Source of the DNA: Halanaerobium sp.
Lineage (GTDB): Bacteria > Bacillota > Halanaerobiia > Halanaerobiales > Halanaerobiaceae
DNA: 6,105 nt
Direction of reading: 5' to 3'
Assembly: GCA_003070825.1 (NCBI GenBank)
Contig: QBLP01000114.1
Location: forward strand, 1-6,105
The notes beneath the pieces were generated by a model that worked only from the letters and a program-made list of their open reading frames with translations, did not search any database and was not told the DNA's origin. Below, piece after piece: positions 1 through 6,090 of this stretch (its first letter is position 1; every line of letters begins with the position of its first letter). The position numbers were made by a program, and so were the translations under genes.

Positions 1-295
1 GGATAAGGACCTTGCTGCTATTTTAACTGAATTTATTAATTATAATCTTAGTCCAAAATTTTATCTGGCTGAAAATAACTCTTTTAGGACAATTAAAATT
101 GAAGATTTAGCTGTGCAGGTTAAATCGAAAAAATTTGAATATCAGATTTATAATAATTTATCAGATGCCAGTCTTGCAGCTTTTGAAAATGCTGATAAAG
201 CTGATTTAATTGTTGCAGCTGGCTCATTCAATACAGTTTTTGAAGCTGGAGTTGAATTTATGTCAAATAATATTAGAGGTGGAGAAAATGAGTAA
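1..295 (+). CDS. folC: Folylpolyglutamate/dihydrofolate synthase, C-terminal end (partial)
   Basis: Only the last 97 codons are present; the frame enters from the left edge at base 2 and ends at TAA 293-295. FolC-type ligases of the Mur ligase family add glutamate to dihydropteroate or folates, using ATP, in the cytoplasm. What is seen fits the C-terminal Mur-ligase domain: it opens with DKD, as in the family's KDKD segment. A strand ending KFYLAEN follows, then a helix ending in DASLAAFENA. The closing strand is DLIVAAGSFNTVFEAG, where the conserved G-S pair lies in the family's 'GS-hydrophobic' motif before the last helix. The ATP-binding N-terminal domain lies outside the window, so the assignment rests on the tail only. 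A related Mur-family ligase is the main alternative. The gene overlaps the next one by 8 bases, implying shared transcription and coupled translation. Confidence 0.8.
   Translation, partial: DKDLAAILTEFINYNLSPKFYLAENNSFRTIKIEDLAVQVKSKKFEYQIYNNLSDASLAAFENADKADLIVAAGSFNTVFEAGVEFMSNNIRGGENE
275..284 (+). promoter_or_regulatory. Ribosome binding site for the SPOR gene
   Basis: AGAGGTGGAG lies inside the end of folC, with its GAGGTGG core 5 bases before the ATG at 288. It decides the start of the next gene: an in-frame upstream ATG at 210 has no comparable site and would place 26 extra residues before the membrane helix. Confidence 0.75.
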
Positions 296-857
296 AAAAG
301 AAAATGGATTTTCTTTAGTTGTGGTAGTTATTTTTATGTCAATAGCTGCTCTATTTATCGGTTATCTAACCGGAAGCTATTTGATTTCTTTTCTGGTAGA
401 GGAAGATGAGTCTCAGGAAATGGCAGATCAGGCACAGAATCCGCCTGCTGCGGAAGAAAGCAAGCCGGAACCAGAAGAATTAAATAACAGTCAAAACAAT
501 CTCACCGCACCTACAGAAGAAGAACAGCAGATTGCTGTTGAGCAGGCAGGTCAAAGTCAAACTGAGACAGCTGCCCCAGATGAAAATCAGAGTACAGAAA
601 AAACAGCAGCTGGTAATTCTTCTCCAAATGGTGAAGAACCAGGTGGTTTTAGGGTCCAGATTGGAGCTTTTTCCAATTATAATAATGCTCTAACAGTAAA
701 AGAAACAGTTTCAGAGCTTGGTTATCAGGTTTTAATTACAGACAGCAGTCCTCATCAGGTTCAGGTAGTTGGCTATAAAAATAGAGATGAGGCCGAAACA
801 GCAGCTGCTGATCTGGAGGAAGAAGGATATCCTGGATTCATAGTCATTCGTGAATAA
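288..857 (+). CDS. Single-pass membrane protein with C-terminal SPOR domain
   Basis: This is a 189-residue protein of three parts. Residues 1-7 are a short charged cytoplasmic N-terminus. Residues 8-37 are strongly hydrophobic (FSLVVVVIFMSIAALFIGYL onward) and form one membrane anchor. Residues 38-118 are a low-complexity linker rich in E, Q, P, A, S and T with almost no hydrophobic residues. Residues 119-189 form a SPOR domain, beginning GGFRVQIGAFSNYNNA, the family's first strand and helix, with the second half VQVVGYKNRDEAETAAADL. SPOR domains bind denuded septal peptidoglycan, so the domain should lie outside the membrane and the protein may act in cell division or envelope remodelling; this is inferred from the family. 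It overlaps folC by 8 bases and is probably its operon partner. No terminator is evident after it, so readthrough into rnf is possible. No specific gene name (such as ftsN or dedD) is justified. Confidence 0.88.
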   Translation: MSKKENGFSLVVVVIFMSIAALFIGYLTGSYLISFLVEEDESQEMADQAQNPPAAEESKPEPEELNNSQNNLTAPTEEEQQIAVEQAGQSQTETAAPDENQSTEKTAAGNSSPNGEEPGGFRVQIGAFSNYNNALTVKETVSELGYQVLITDSSPHQVQVVGYKNRDEAETAAADLEEEGYPGFIVIRE

Positions 858-877
858 AATCTTTTTCTCAAATAGTG

Positions 878-906
878 TTGTTCTTATTTAACAATTAGTA
901 TATAAT
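878..906 (+). promoter_or_regulatory. Predicted sigma-A-type promoter of the rnf operon
   Basis: A -35 element TTGTTC (878-883) is followed by exactly 17 bases and a perfect -10 TATAAT (901-906). Transcription would begin near 913, giving a leader of about 86 bases before rnfC. It is the best-spaced promoter in the 141-base gap between the SPOR gene and rnfC. The region is very AT-rich, so chance -10-like hexamers are common, but the hexamer spacing and position support this one. Confidence 0.65.
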
Positions 907-931
907 AATTTATGGTTTGCATTCTAAATTT

Positions 932-963
932 AAATTTATAGTAAATTTTTCAATTATAAATTT
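932..963. repeat. 9-bp perfect inverted repeat in the rnf leader
   Basis: AAATTTATA (932-940) and TATAAATTT (955-963) are perfect inverted copies separated by 14 bases. They lie downstream of the predicted promoter and upstream of the rnfC ribosome binding site. The arms are pure A/T, so an RNA hairpin would be weak and the match could be chance in such AT-rich DNA. It could be an operator, or a hairpin near the 5' end of the mRNA. No known riboswitch pattern is visible. Confidence 0.3.
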
Positions 964-980
964 TCTTAGAAAAAATATAT

Positions 981-989
981 AAGGGGTGA
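981..989 (+). promoter_or_regulatory. Ribosome binding site supporting the GTG start of rnfC
   Basis: AAGGGGTGA lies 9 bases before the GTG at 999. The resulting N-terminus, MKALTFKQGIHP, matches the usual RnfC beginning (a short strand, then a G-x-HP segment), which makes GTG 999 the likely start even though the other five rnf genes use ATG. Confidence 0.75.
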
Positions 990-998
990 AATTATATA

Positions 999-2324
999 GT
1001 GAAGGCTTTGACTTTTAAACAGGGTATACATCCTCAATATAACAAGGATTTAACCAAGGATAAACCCTTAAAAAATGCTAAACGTCCTGAGGAAGTAATT
1101 ATTCCTCTAAAACAGCACATAGGTGCACCGCTGAAGGTACTTGTCAGCAAGGGTGATCAGGTTGATATGGGCCAGAAAATTGCTGATAGTGACAGTTTTG
1201 TCTGTGCTCCTATTCATGCTTCTGTATCTGGGACAGTAAAAGAAATTAGAAAAGTAACAGATCCAGGTGGGAATATTGTAGATGCTGTAGTTATTGAGGC
1301 AGCCGAAGAAGATTTTCTTAATTCTGGTCTGGAAAAACATGAGAGTTTAGATCAGCTCGATGCAGCTCAAATTAGAAAAATCATCAGAGAGGCAGGAATA
1401 GTAGGTATGGGTGGAGCGATGTTTCCAACTCATGTTAAGGTGTCAGTCCCTGATGATAAAAATGTTGATTATGTGATTTTAAATGGAGCAGAATGTGAGC
1501 CTTATCTAACAGTTGACCATCGAGTAATGGTGGAGAGGCCTAAAAGTATTGTTTTTGGTTTAAAAGCTTTAATGAAGGCTGCAGGTGCGCCCAAAGGGAT
1601 TATTGGAATTGAAGAAAATAAACCTGAGGCAATCGAAAGTATGCAGGATGCAGTTAAAGATGAAGAAAATATTGAAGTTCAGGCTTTAGAAACAAAATAT
1701 CCTCAGGGTGGAGAAAAAATGCTGATTGAAGCGATACTCGGCAGAGAAGTTCCAGCCGGCGGCCTGCCGCTCGATGTTGGGGTTGTTGTTAATAATACTT
1801 CAACAGCTGCTGCAGTTGCTGATGCAATAAGAGACGGAAAGCCACTTTATGAAAGATCTATTTCAATTACAGGTAGGGGAATAAATTCTCCTCAAAATTT
1901 AATTTATCGAATTGGTACCAATATTGGTGATCTTGTTGAAGAAGCTGGCGGCTTAAAAGAAGATGCTGCCAAAGTAATAACAGGTGGACCAATGATGGGA
2001 GCAGCTCAGAAGCATTTAAACATACCGGGAGTTAAAGGAACCTCTGGTATTCTTGTTTTAGTTAGAGATGAGGTTGAAGATTATGAACCATCTCCCTGTA
2101 TTAACTGTGCAAAATGTGTGGATGCCTGTCCGATGTTTTTGATGCCGACTCAGCTGGTTAATTATGCAAAAAATGATATGGTAGACGAACTGGAAGAATG
2201 GCAGGTATTAAGCTGTATTGAATGTGGATCCTGTTCCTTTGTCTGTCCGGCTAAAATACCTCTGGTACATCATCTGCGTCTTGGTAAGGCACAGGTAATG
2301 GCGAAAAAAAGAGAAGAGAATTAA
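999..2324 (+). CDS. rnfC: Rnf complex subunit RnfC (NAD(H)- and FMN-binding)
   Basis: RnfC is the peripheral cytoplasmic subunit that exchanges electrons with NAD+/NADH. The protein has 441 residues, normal for Firmicute-type RnfC. An N-terminal barrel-sandwich region (about 30-100) is followed by a fold like the complex I 51-kDa subunit (about 120-265). There GMGGAMFPTHVK (136-147) is the glycine-rich nucleotide/flavin loop, NGAECEPY (162-169) the next conserved segment, and YPQGGEK lies at 234-240. An SLBB-type segment (about 287-330) follows. Two [4Fe-4S] motifs close the protein: C367, C370, C373, C377 and C406, C409, C412, C416. There is no membrane helix. Two ferredoxin motifs on a 51-kDa-like core distinguish it from NqrA, so this is Rnf rather than Nqr. 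It is the first gene of the operon; its stop overlaps the ribosome binding site of rnfD. Confidence 0.97.
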   Translation: MKALTFKQGIHPQYNKDLTKDKPLKNAKRPEEVIIPLKQHIGAPLKVLVSKGDQVDMGQKIADSDSFVCAPIHASVSGTVKEIRKVTDPGGNIVDAVVIEAAEEDFLNSGLEKHESLDQLDAAQIRKIIREAGIVGMGGAMFPTHVKVSVPDDKNVDYVILNGAECEPYLTVDHRVMVERPKSIVFGLKALMKAAGAPKGIIGIEENKPEAIESMQDAVKDEENIEVQALETKYPQGGEKMLIEAILGREVPAGGLPLDVGVVVNNTSTAAAVADAIRDGKPLYERSISITGRGINSPQNLIYRIGTNIGDLVEEAGGLKEDAAKVITGGPMMGAAQKHLNIPGVKGTSGILVLVRDEVEDYEPSPCINCAKCVDACPMFLMPTQLVNYAKNDMVDELEEWQVLSCIECGSCSFVCPAKIPLVHHLRLGKAQVMAKKREEN

Positions 2325-2339
2325 GGAGGATAATCAATA

Positions 2340-3248
2340 ATGAATAATGAACTAATTGTAACATCCTCACCACATGTCAGAGCCCGTGATTCAGTTCAAA
2401 AAATCATGTGGTCAGTTGTTATTGCTCTGCTGCCAGCAGTTTTTGCTGCGGTATATTTCTTTAAAGCAAGAGCAATTTCAGTGATTCTGACAGCTGTTGC
2501 TGGTGCGGTTTTAACAGAATACATATTTCAAAAAATAAGAAATAAAAAAATTGCGGTTAAAGATGGGAGTGCGGTTGTAACCGGTTTGCTTCTGGCACTG
2601 ACTCTGCCACCCTCTATACCACTCTGGACAGCTTTTTTTGGTTCAGTGGTAGCAATTGGACTTGGAAAACAGGTTTTTGGTGGGATTGGTCAAAATCCTT
2701 TTAACCCTGCTTTAGTTGGTAGAGCTTTTTTAACAGCAGCCTATCCAGTTTTAATGACAACCTGGACTGTAGATGGTGTTTCTACTGCAACTCCGTTAAG
2801 TCAGATGAAGATGGACGGAATTGCAACTGATACCTGGAATCTTTTTGTCGGTCAAATTGGTGGTTCTTTAGGAGAAACATCTGCTTTAGCTTTACTATTA
2901 GGTTTTGCTTACCTCCTTTATAAGGGCTATGTTAACTGGAGAATTCCTCTGGCAATGGTGGGAACAGTGTTTTTAGGTACTTTTGCCTTTGGTGTAGATC
3001 CAATTTTTCATCTTTTTGCTGGTGGTTTAATGCTGGGTGCCCTATTTATGGCAACAGATATGGTTTCCAGTCCAACAACAAAGTTGGGACGTTGGATTTT
3101 CGGTATCGGAGCCGGTCTTCTAGTAGTAATTATCAGACTCTGGGGTGGATATCCAGAAGGTGTAATGTACAGTATTTTATTAATGAATACAGCAGTTCCT
3201 TTAATTAACAGATATACCAGACCTCGCAGTTTAGGAGAGGTGAGATAA
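2340..3248 (+). CDS. rnfD: Rnf complex subunit RnfD (flavinylated membrane subunit)
   Basis: RnfD is an integral membrane subunit, homologous to NqrB, that carries covalent FMN and takes part in electron transfer and ion translocation. The protein has 302 residues and many hydrophobic helices (for example around 24-41, 46-63, 77-110, 182-195, 203-218, 252-268 and 272-288). The conserved segment GQNPFNPALVGRAF spans 117-130. The flavinylation motif is DGVSTATPL (145-153); T151 is the predicted FMN phosphoester site, as in the family pattern D-x-x-[ST]-x-A-T. The conserved ATDMVSSPTTKLGRWIFG lies at 238-255. The start ATG at 2340 has an excellent AAGGAGGA site (2323-2330) that includes the last bases of the rnfC stop. 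The stop directly abuts the rnfG start. Confidence 0.97.
   Translation: MNNELIVTSSPHVRARDSVQKIMWSVVIALLPAVFAAVYFFKARAISVILTAVAGAVLTEYIFQKIRNKKIAVKDGSAVVTGLLLALTLPPSIPLWTAFFGSVVAIGLGKQVFGGIGQNPFNPALVGRAFLTAAYPVLMTTWTVDGVSTATPLSQMKMDGIATDTWNLFVGQIGGSLGETSALALLLGFAYLLYKGYVNWRIPLAMVGTVFLGTFAFGVDPIFHLFAGGLMLGALFMATDMVSSPTTKLGRWIFGIGAGLLVVIIRLWGGYPEGVMYSILLMNTAVPLINRYTRPRSLGEVR
3233..3244 (+). promoter_or_regulatory. Ribosome binding site of rnfG inside rnfD
   Basis: AGGAGAGGTGAG lies in the last codons of rnfD, 4 bases before the rnfG ATG (3249). It contains two overlapping Shine-Dalgarno cores, AGGAG and GAGGTGA. With no gap between the two genes, this placement suggests coupled translation. Confidence 0.7.
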
Positions 3249-3809
3249 ATGAAAAAAAATAGCACAAAAAATCTAATTTTAACTCTAGCTACTATTGGTA
3301 TTGTTTCTGCTTTGCTGCTGACCTTTGTTTATGAGTGGACAACACCTTATATACAGGCCAATCAAGCTGAAGCGAGAAAACAGGCGATAAATGAAGTTCT
3401 GCCTGATGTAGCAGAAGTAGAAGAGGTAGAGAAGAACGGAAATATATTTTATGAAGGCTATGATGCTCAGGGTGAGCAGATCGGTGTCGCTTTCCAAAAT
3501 AGCGGTGGCGGTTATAATGGCGCTATTGAAATTATGATCGGTGTTGACCCAGAAAGCGATAAAATTTATAAGATAAGTATTTTAAATCATCAGGAAACAC
3601 CAGGCTTAGGCGCCAGAATTACAGGTAGTGAATTTAAGTCTAATTTCGAAAACAAGCCTTTTGGAGATTATAATGTTGTAAAAACTCCTCCAACTAAAGA
3701 AACTCAGGTTCAGGCTATTGCAGGAGCAACCATTTCTTCAGTAAGTGCTACCAGAATTATTGAAGATGCTTTAGCTAAAATTAATTCAGCTTATGGAGGT
3801 GGAAATTAA
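3249..3809 (+). CDS. rnfG: Rnf complex subunit RnfG (covalent-FMN, membrane anchored)
   Basis: RnfG (homologous to NqrC) has one N-terminal membrane helix and an extracytoplasmic FMN-binding domain that passes electrons towards RnfD. The protein has 186 residues: a basic N-terminus, a membrane helix at about 8-28, then the FMN_bind domain. Conserved segments seen are GGGYNGAIEIMIGVD (86-100), HQETPGLGARI (114-124) and the flavinylation motif IAGATISS (157-164), in which T161 is the predicted FMN site. The usual motif has Ser or Thr before GAT and Asp three residues earlier; here they are A158 and Q155, but the essential G-A-T is intact. The gene abuts rnfD and overlaps rnfE by one base (TAATG). 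FMN attachment requires an ApbE-type transferase, which is not encoded here. Confidence 0.95.
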   Translation: MKKNSTKNLILTLATIGIVSALLLTFVYEWTTPYIQANQAEARKQAINEVLPDVAEVEEVEKNGNIFYEGYDAQGEQIGVAFQNSGGGYNGAIEIMIGVDPESDKIYKISILNHQETPGLGARITGSEFKSNFENKPFGDYNVVKTPPTKETQVQAIAGATISSVSATRIIEDALAKINSAYGGGN

Positions 3810-4417
3810 TGTCTTTAGATTTTAAACAAATTGCAGCAGACTTTAAAAATGGCCTCTGGGCCGAAAACCCAATTATTCGACTGGTAATTGGTATGTGTCC
3901 AACTCTTGCTGTAACTAACACATCAGCAAATGGACTGGCTATGGGTCTGGCAACATCTTTTGTTTTGATAATGTCTGAGATTGTTATTTCTTTAATAAAA
4001 AAATTAATTCCGGCTAATGTGCGGATTCCAAGTTACATACTTATTATAGCTACTTTTGTAACCTTTACGGATTACTTTTTAAAGGCATTTTTCCCGGGGA
4101 TAGCTGCTTCACTCAGTATTTTTATTCCGCTGATTGTAGTTAACTGTCTGATCTTAGGTCGTCAGGAAGCTTTTGCTTCCAAACATTCTACTCCCAGGGC
4201 TATTGCAGATGGAATTGGAATGGGCTTAGGTTTTACCTGGGTACTGACTTTACTGGGAATGATTAGAGAGTTTTTTGGCATGGGCTCAATGTTTGGAGTA
4301 CAGCTGTTGGGAGAATGGTATCGCCCGATGGTAATTATGGTACTGCCTGCTGGAGCTTTCATAACTTTAGGAATTCTGGTTGGTATCATGAATCAAATCA
4401 GCAGGGAGGGTAAATAA
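3809..4417 (+). CDS. rnfE: Rnf complex subunit RnfE (integral membrane)
   Basis: RnfE (homologous to NqrD) is a multi-helix membrane subunit that pairs with RnfA. The two are related and are known to insert with opposite topology. The protein has 202 residues, the expected family length, with about six membrane helices. Two cysteines sit in the expected places: C30 in GMCPTLAVT and C113 in VVNCLILGR. In this family they pair with the two from RnfA to hold an intramembrane [2Fe-2S] cluster. The segment GLAMGLATSFV (42-52) matches its counterpart in RnfA. A long amphipathic N-terminal stretch (1-20, with FKNGLWAENP) is typical of RnfE and helps separate it from RnfA. Its ribosome binding site GGAGGTGG (3795-3802) lies in rnfG, and its start overlaps the rnfG stop by one base. 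Confidence 0.96.
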   Translation: MSLDFKQIAADFKNGLWAENPIIRLVIGMCPTLAVTNTSANGLAMGLATSFVLIMSEIVISLIKKLIPANVRIPSYILIIATFVTFTDYFLKAFFPGIAASLSIFIPLIVVNCLILGRQEAFASKHSTPRAIADGIGMGLGFTWVLTLLGMIREFFGMGSMFGVQLLGEWYRPMVIMVLPAGAFITLGILVGIMNQISREGK

Positions 4418-5007
4418 TGGAAGAATTCACACAGATATTATTATTATTTATTAGTACTGTTTTAATAAATAACTTTATCTTAGTTAGATTTTTAGGGATT
4501 TGTCCTTTTTTAGGTGTGTCAAAACAGGTAGAAACAGCATTCAGTATGGGTCTTGCTACAACTTTTGTTATGACCCTAACTGCAGCTGCAACCTGGTTGA
4601 TCAACACTTTTATTTTAGAAGCATTTAACTTACCATTTCTGCAGTATGTTTCCTTTATTATTGTAATTGCTTCTTTAGTACAGTTTGTTGAAATGTTTAT
4701 TAAGAAAACGAGTCCGGTTTTATATAAAGCTTTAGGTATTTTCCTGCCTCTAATTACCACCAACTGTGCAATTATGGGACTGGCTTTACTGATTCCACTA
4801 AACGGTTACAGTTTTATTGCCAGTGTTGTTTTTGGTTTTGGTGCTGGTGTAGGTTTTACCTTAGCGATTGTTTTAATGGCTGGTTTAAGAGAAAAATTAG
4901 AATTTGGCGATGTACCGGGAGTATTAAAAGGTGTTCCAGTTACCCTGATTATAGCAGGTATTATGGCAATGGCTTTTATGGGCTTTTCCGGTCTCATCTC
5001 AATGTAG
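4417..5007 (+). CDS. rnfA: Rnf complex subunit RnfA (integral membrane)
   Basis: RnfA (homologous to NqrE) forms the membrane core with RnfE. The protein has 196 residues, normal for the family, with about six membrane helices. C29 in GICPFLGVSK and C117 in TTNCAIMG are the family's two cluster-binding cysteines. SMGLATTFV (43-51) parallels the RnfE segment GLATSFV. INNFILVRFLGICPF at the N-terminus is a strongly conserved RnfA/NqrE signature. Residues 156-166 (GLREKLEFGDV) are the conserved loop near the C-terminus. The start overlaps the rnfE stop by one base (TAATG), with AGGGAGGG (4403-4410) as ribosome binding site, so translation is probably coupled. It ends in TAG, unlike the TAA of the other rnf genes. 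Confidence 0.97.
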   Translation: MEEFTQILLLFISTVLINNFILVRFLGICPFLGVSKQVETAFSMGLATTFVMTLTAAATWLINTFILEAFNLPFLQYVSFIIVIASLVQFVEMFIKKTSPVLYKALGIFLPLITTNCAIMGLALLIPLNGYSFIASVVFGFGAGVGFTLAIVLMAGLREKLEFGDVPGVLKGVPVTLIIAGIMAMAFMGFSGLISM

Positions 5008-5027
5008 TGGAGGTGGCAGTAAATTAA

Positions 5028-6020
5028 ATGAATCCAACATATTTATATTCTTTAATTAGTATGGGGGGAATGGCAGCCTTTTTAGCGGCTGGCCTGGGAT
5101 TTGCTTCAGAACATTTTAAAGTTGAACAGGACCCAAGAGTCGGTAAAGTTGAGGATGCACTTCCCGGAGCTAACTGTGGAGCCTGTGGTTATGCAGGTTG
5201 TGAGGCTTTTGCAGAAGCAGTAGTTAATGGAGAGGCACCAGTGGGAGGCTGTCCTGTTGGTGGAGATAATGTAGCATCAGATATCGCAGATATTATGGGA
5301 GCTGATGCAGGTAGTTCTGATAAAGTAGTTGCTGAATTACTCTGTGGTGGTGGTATTAAAGAAACAACTAAATCGGGAAAATATCAGGGAATTGAAACCT
5401 GTAAAGCCGCTCATTCAGTTAATGGTGGCGAAAAAGAATGTCAGTACAGCTGCCTTGGTTTTGGTGACTGTGAGGCTGTCTGTCCCTTTGATGCTATTGA
5501 GATGAGTGAAAATGGTTTACCTCAGATAGATTATGATAAATGTACAGGCTGCGGCAAATGTGTAGAAGAATGTCCGCGTAATGTCCTAACTCTGGCTCCT
5601 TTATCAGGCCAGACACATATCAGATGTTCTTCTCACAACTCTGGCAAAATTGTCCGCAAAACATGTGAGGTCGGCTGTATCGGCTGCAGCCTCTGTGCTA
5701 AGGTCTGTCCGGTTGATGCAATAGAAATGAAGGACAATCTGGCAGTGATTGACTACGAAAAATGTGTTAACTGTGGTAAATGTGCAGAAAAATGCCCAAC
5801 AGGTACAATTGAATTTCAGGGAAGATGGATTGAAAAAGTTGAAATCAATGATAAATGTGTTGGCTGTACCCTCTGTGCTAAAGCCTGCCCGGTTGATGCA
5901 ATTGAGGGAGAAGTTAAAAAGCTGCACGAGATTGACCAGGAAAAATGTATCCAGTGTGGTCTCTGCTTTGAAGCCTGTAATGTTGATGCAGTAGATGTCT
6001 TTTATAAAGATGAAAATTAA
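5028..6020 (+). CDS. rnfB: Rnf complex subunit RnfB (polyferredoxin electron-input subunit)
   Basis: RnfB accepts electrons from reduced ferredoxin at the cytoplasmic face. The protein has 330 residues, long for the family (the short proteobacterial RsxB type has about 190). One N-terminal membrane helix spans about 7-26. Next comes the 4Fe-4S domain shared with corrinoid/CODH proteins, C50-x2-C53-x4-C58-x16-C75. Then come six ferredoxin-type motifs: the atypical C138/C142/C148/C152, where CLGFGDC replaces the usual second Cys with F145, a common RnfB trait; C172-C175-C178-C182; C217-C220-C223-C227; C246-C249-C252-C256; C277-C280-C283-C287; and C307-C310-C313-C317. C106, C125, C200 and C213 may be further ligands. 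That suggests seven or more [4Fe-4S] clusters. The last four motifs are two tandem 2[4Fe-4S] modules. The ATG start has GGAGGTGG (5009-5016) 11 bases upstream, and the gene is the last of the operon. Confidence 0.97.
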   Translation: MNPTYLYSLISMGGMAAFLAAGLGFASEHFKVEQDPRVGKVEDALPGANCGACGYAGCEAFAEAVVNGEAPVGGCPVGGDNVASDIADIMGADAGSSDKVVAELLCGGGIKETTKSGKYQGIETCKAAHSVNGGEKECQYSCLGFGDCEAVCPFDAIEMSENGLPQIDYDKCTGCGKCVEECPRNVLTLAPLSGQTHIRCSSHNSGKIVRKTCEVGCIGCSLCAKVCPVDAIEMKDNLAVIDYEKCVNCGKCAEKCPTGTIEFQGRWIEKVEINDKCVGCTLCAKACPVDAIEGEVKKLHEIDQEKCIQCGLCFEACNVDAVDVFYKDEN

Positions 6021-6035
6021 TTATTAATTGCTTTT

Positions 6036-6064
6036 AAACCCGCCTTTTAAAAGGGCGGGTTTTT
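6036..6064 (+). terminator. Intrinsic terminator of the rnf operon
   Basis: AAACCCGCC (6036-6044) pairs perfectly with GGCGGGTTT (6054-6062). The stem can extend inward through a T-G and two T-A pairs to a loop of about three bases (TAA), giving up to 12 base pairs with a GC-rich core. It runs into five T residues (6060-6064). It lies 15 bases after the rnfB stop and ends the operon. Confidence 0.93.
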
Positions 6065-6090
6065 GACTTTGCTCATAGTGTGGACATCAG

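Noticed and set aside
210..287. Upstream ATG at 210 as the start of the SPOR protein
   Set aside because: It would run 86 bases inside folC without a ribosome binding site and add 26 residues before the membrane helix; ATG 288 has a strong site 5 bases upstream.
858..998. Riboswitch or small RNA in the gap before rnfC
   Set aside because: The gap is very AT-rich with only one weak A/T hairpin; no conserved riboswitch core or stable GC stem is visible.
4398..4763. 121-codon open frame on the minus strand across the rnfE/rnfA junction
   Set aside because: It lies fully opposite two well-recognised Rnf genes, has no family features, and reads as a shadow of their codons.
5676..5910. CRISPR-like or mobile repeat
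   Set aside because: The 180-base-spaced similarity is in frame within rnfB and encodes duplicated ferredoxin modules; there are only two copies and no spacers.
5604..5927. 107-codon open frame on the minus strand within rnfB
   Set aside because: It mirrors the cysteine-rich ferredoxin codons of rnfB, has no recognisable domain and no plausible ribosome binding site was noted.
5749..5994. 81-codon open frame on the plus strand inside rnfB in another frame
   Set aside because: It is wholly nested in rnfB, which is intact with all expected cysteines; the repeated ferredoxin modules simply keep the alternate frame open.
999..6020. Na+-translocating NADH:quinone oxidoreductase (Nqr) operon
   Set aside because: RnfD, G, E and A have Nqr counterparts, but the operon has a two-cluster RnfC and a polyferredoxin RnfB instead of NqrA and NqrF, so it is Rnf.
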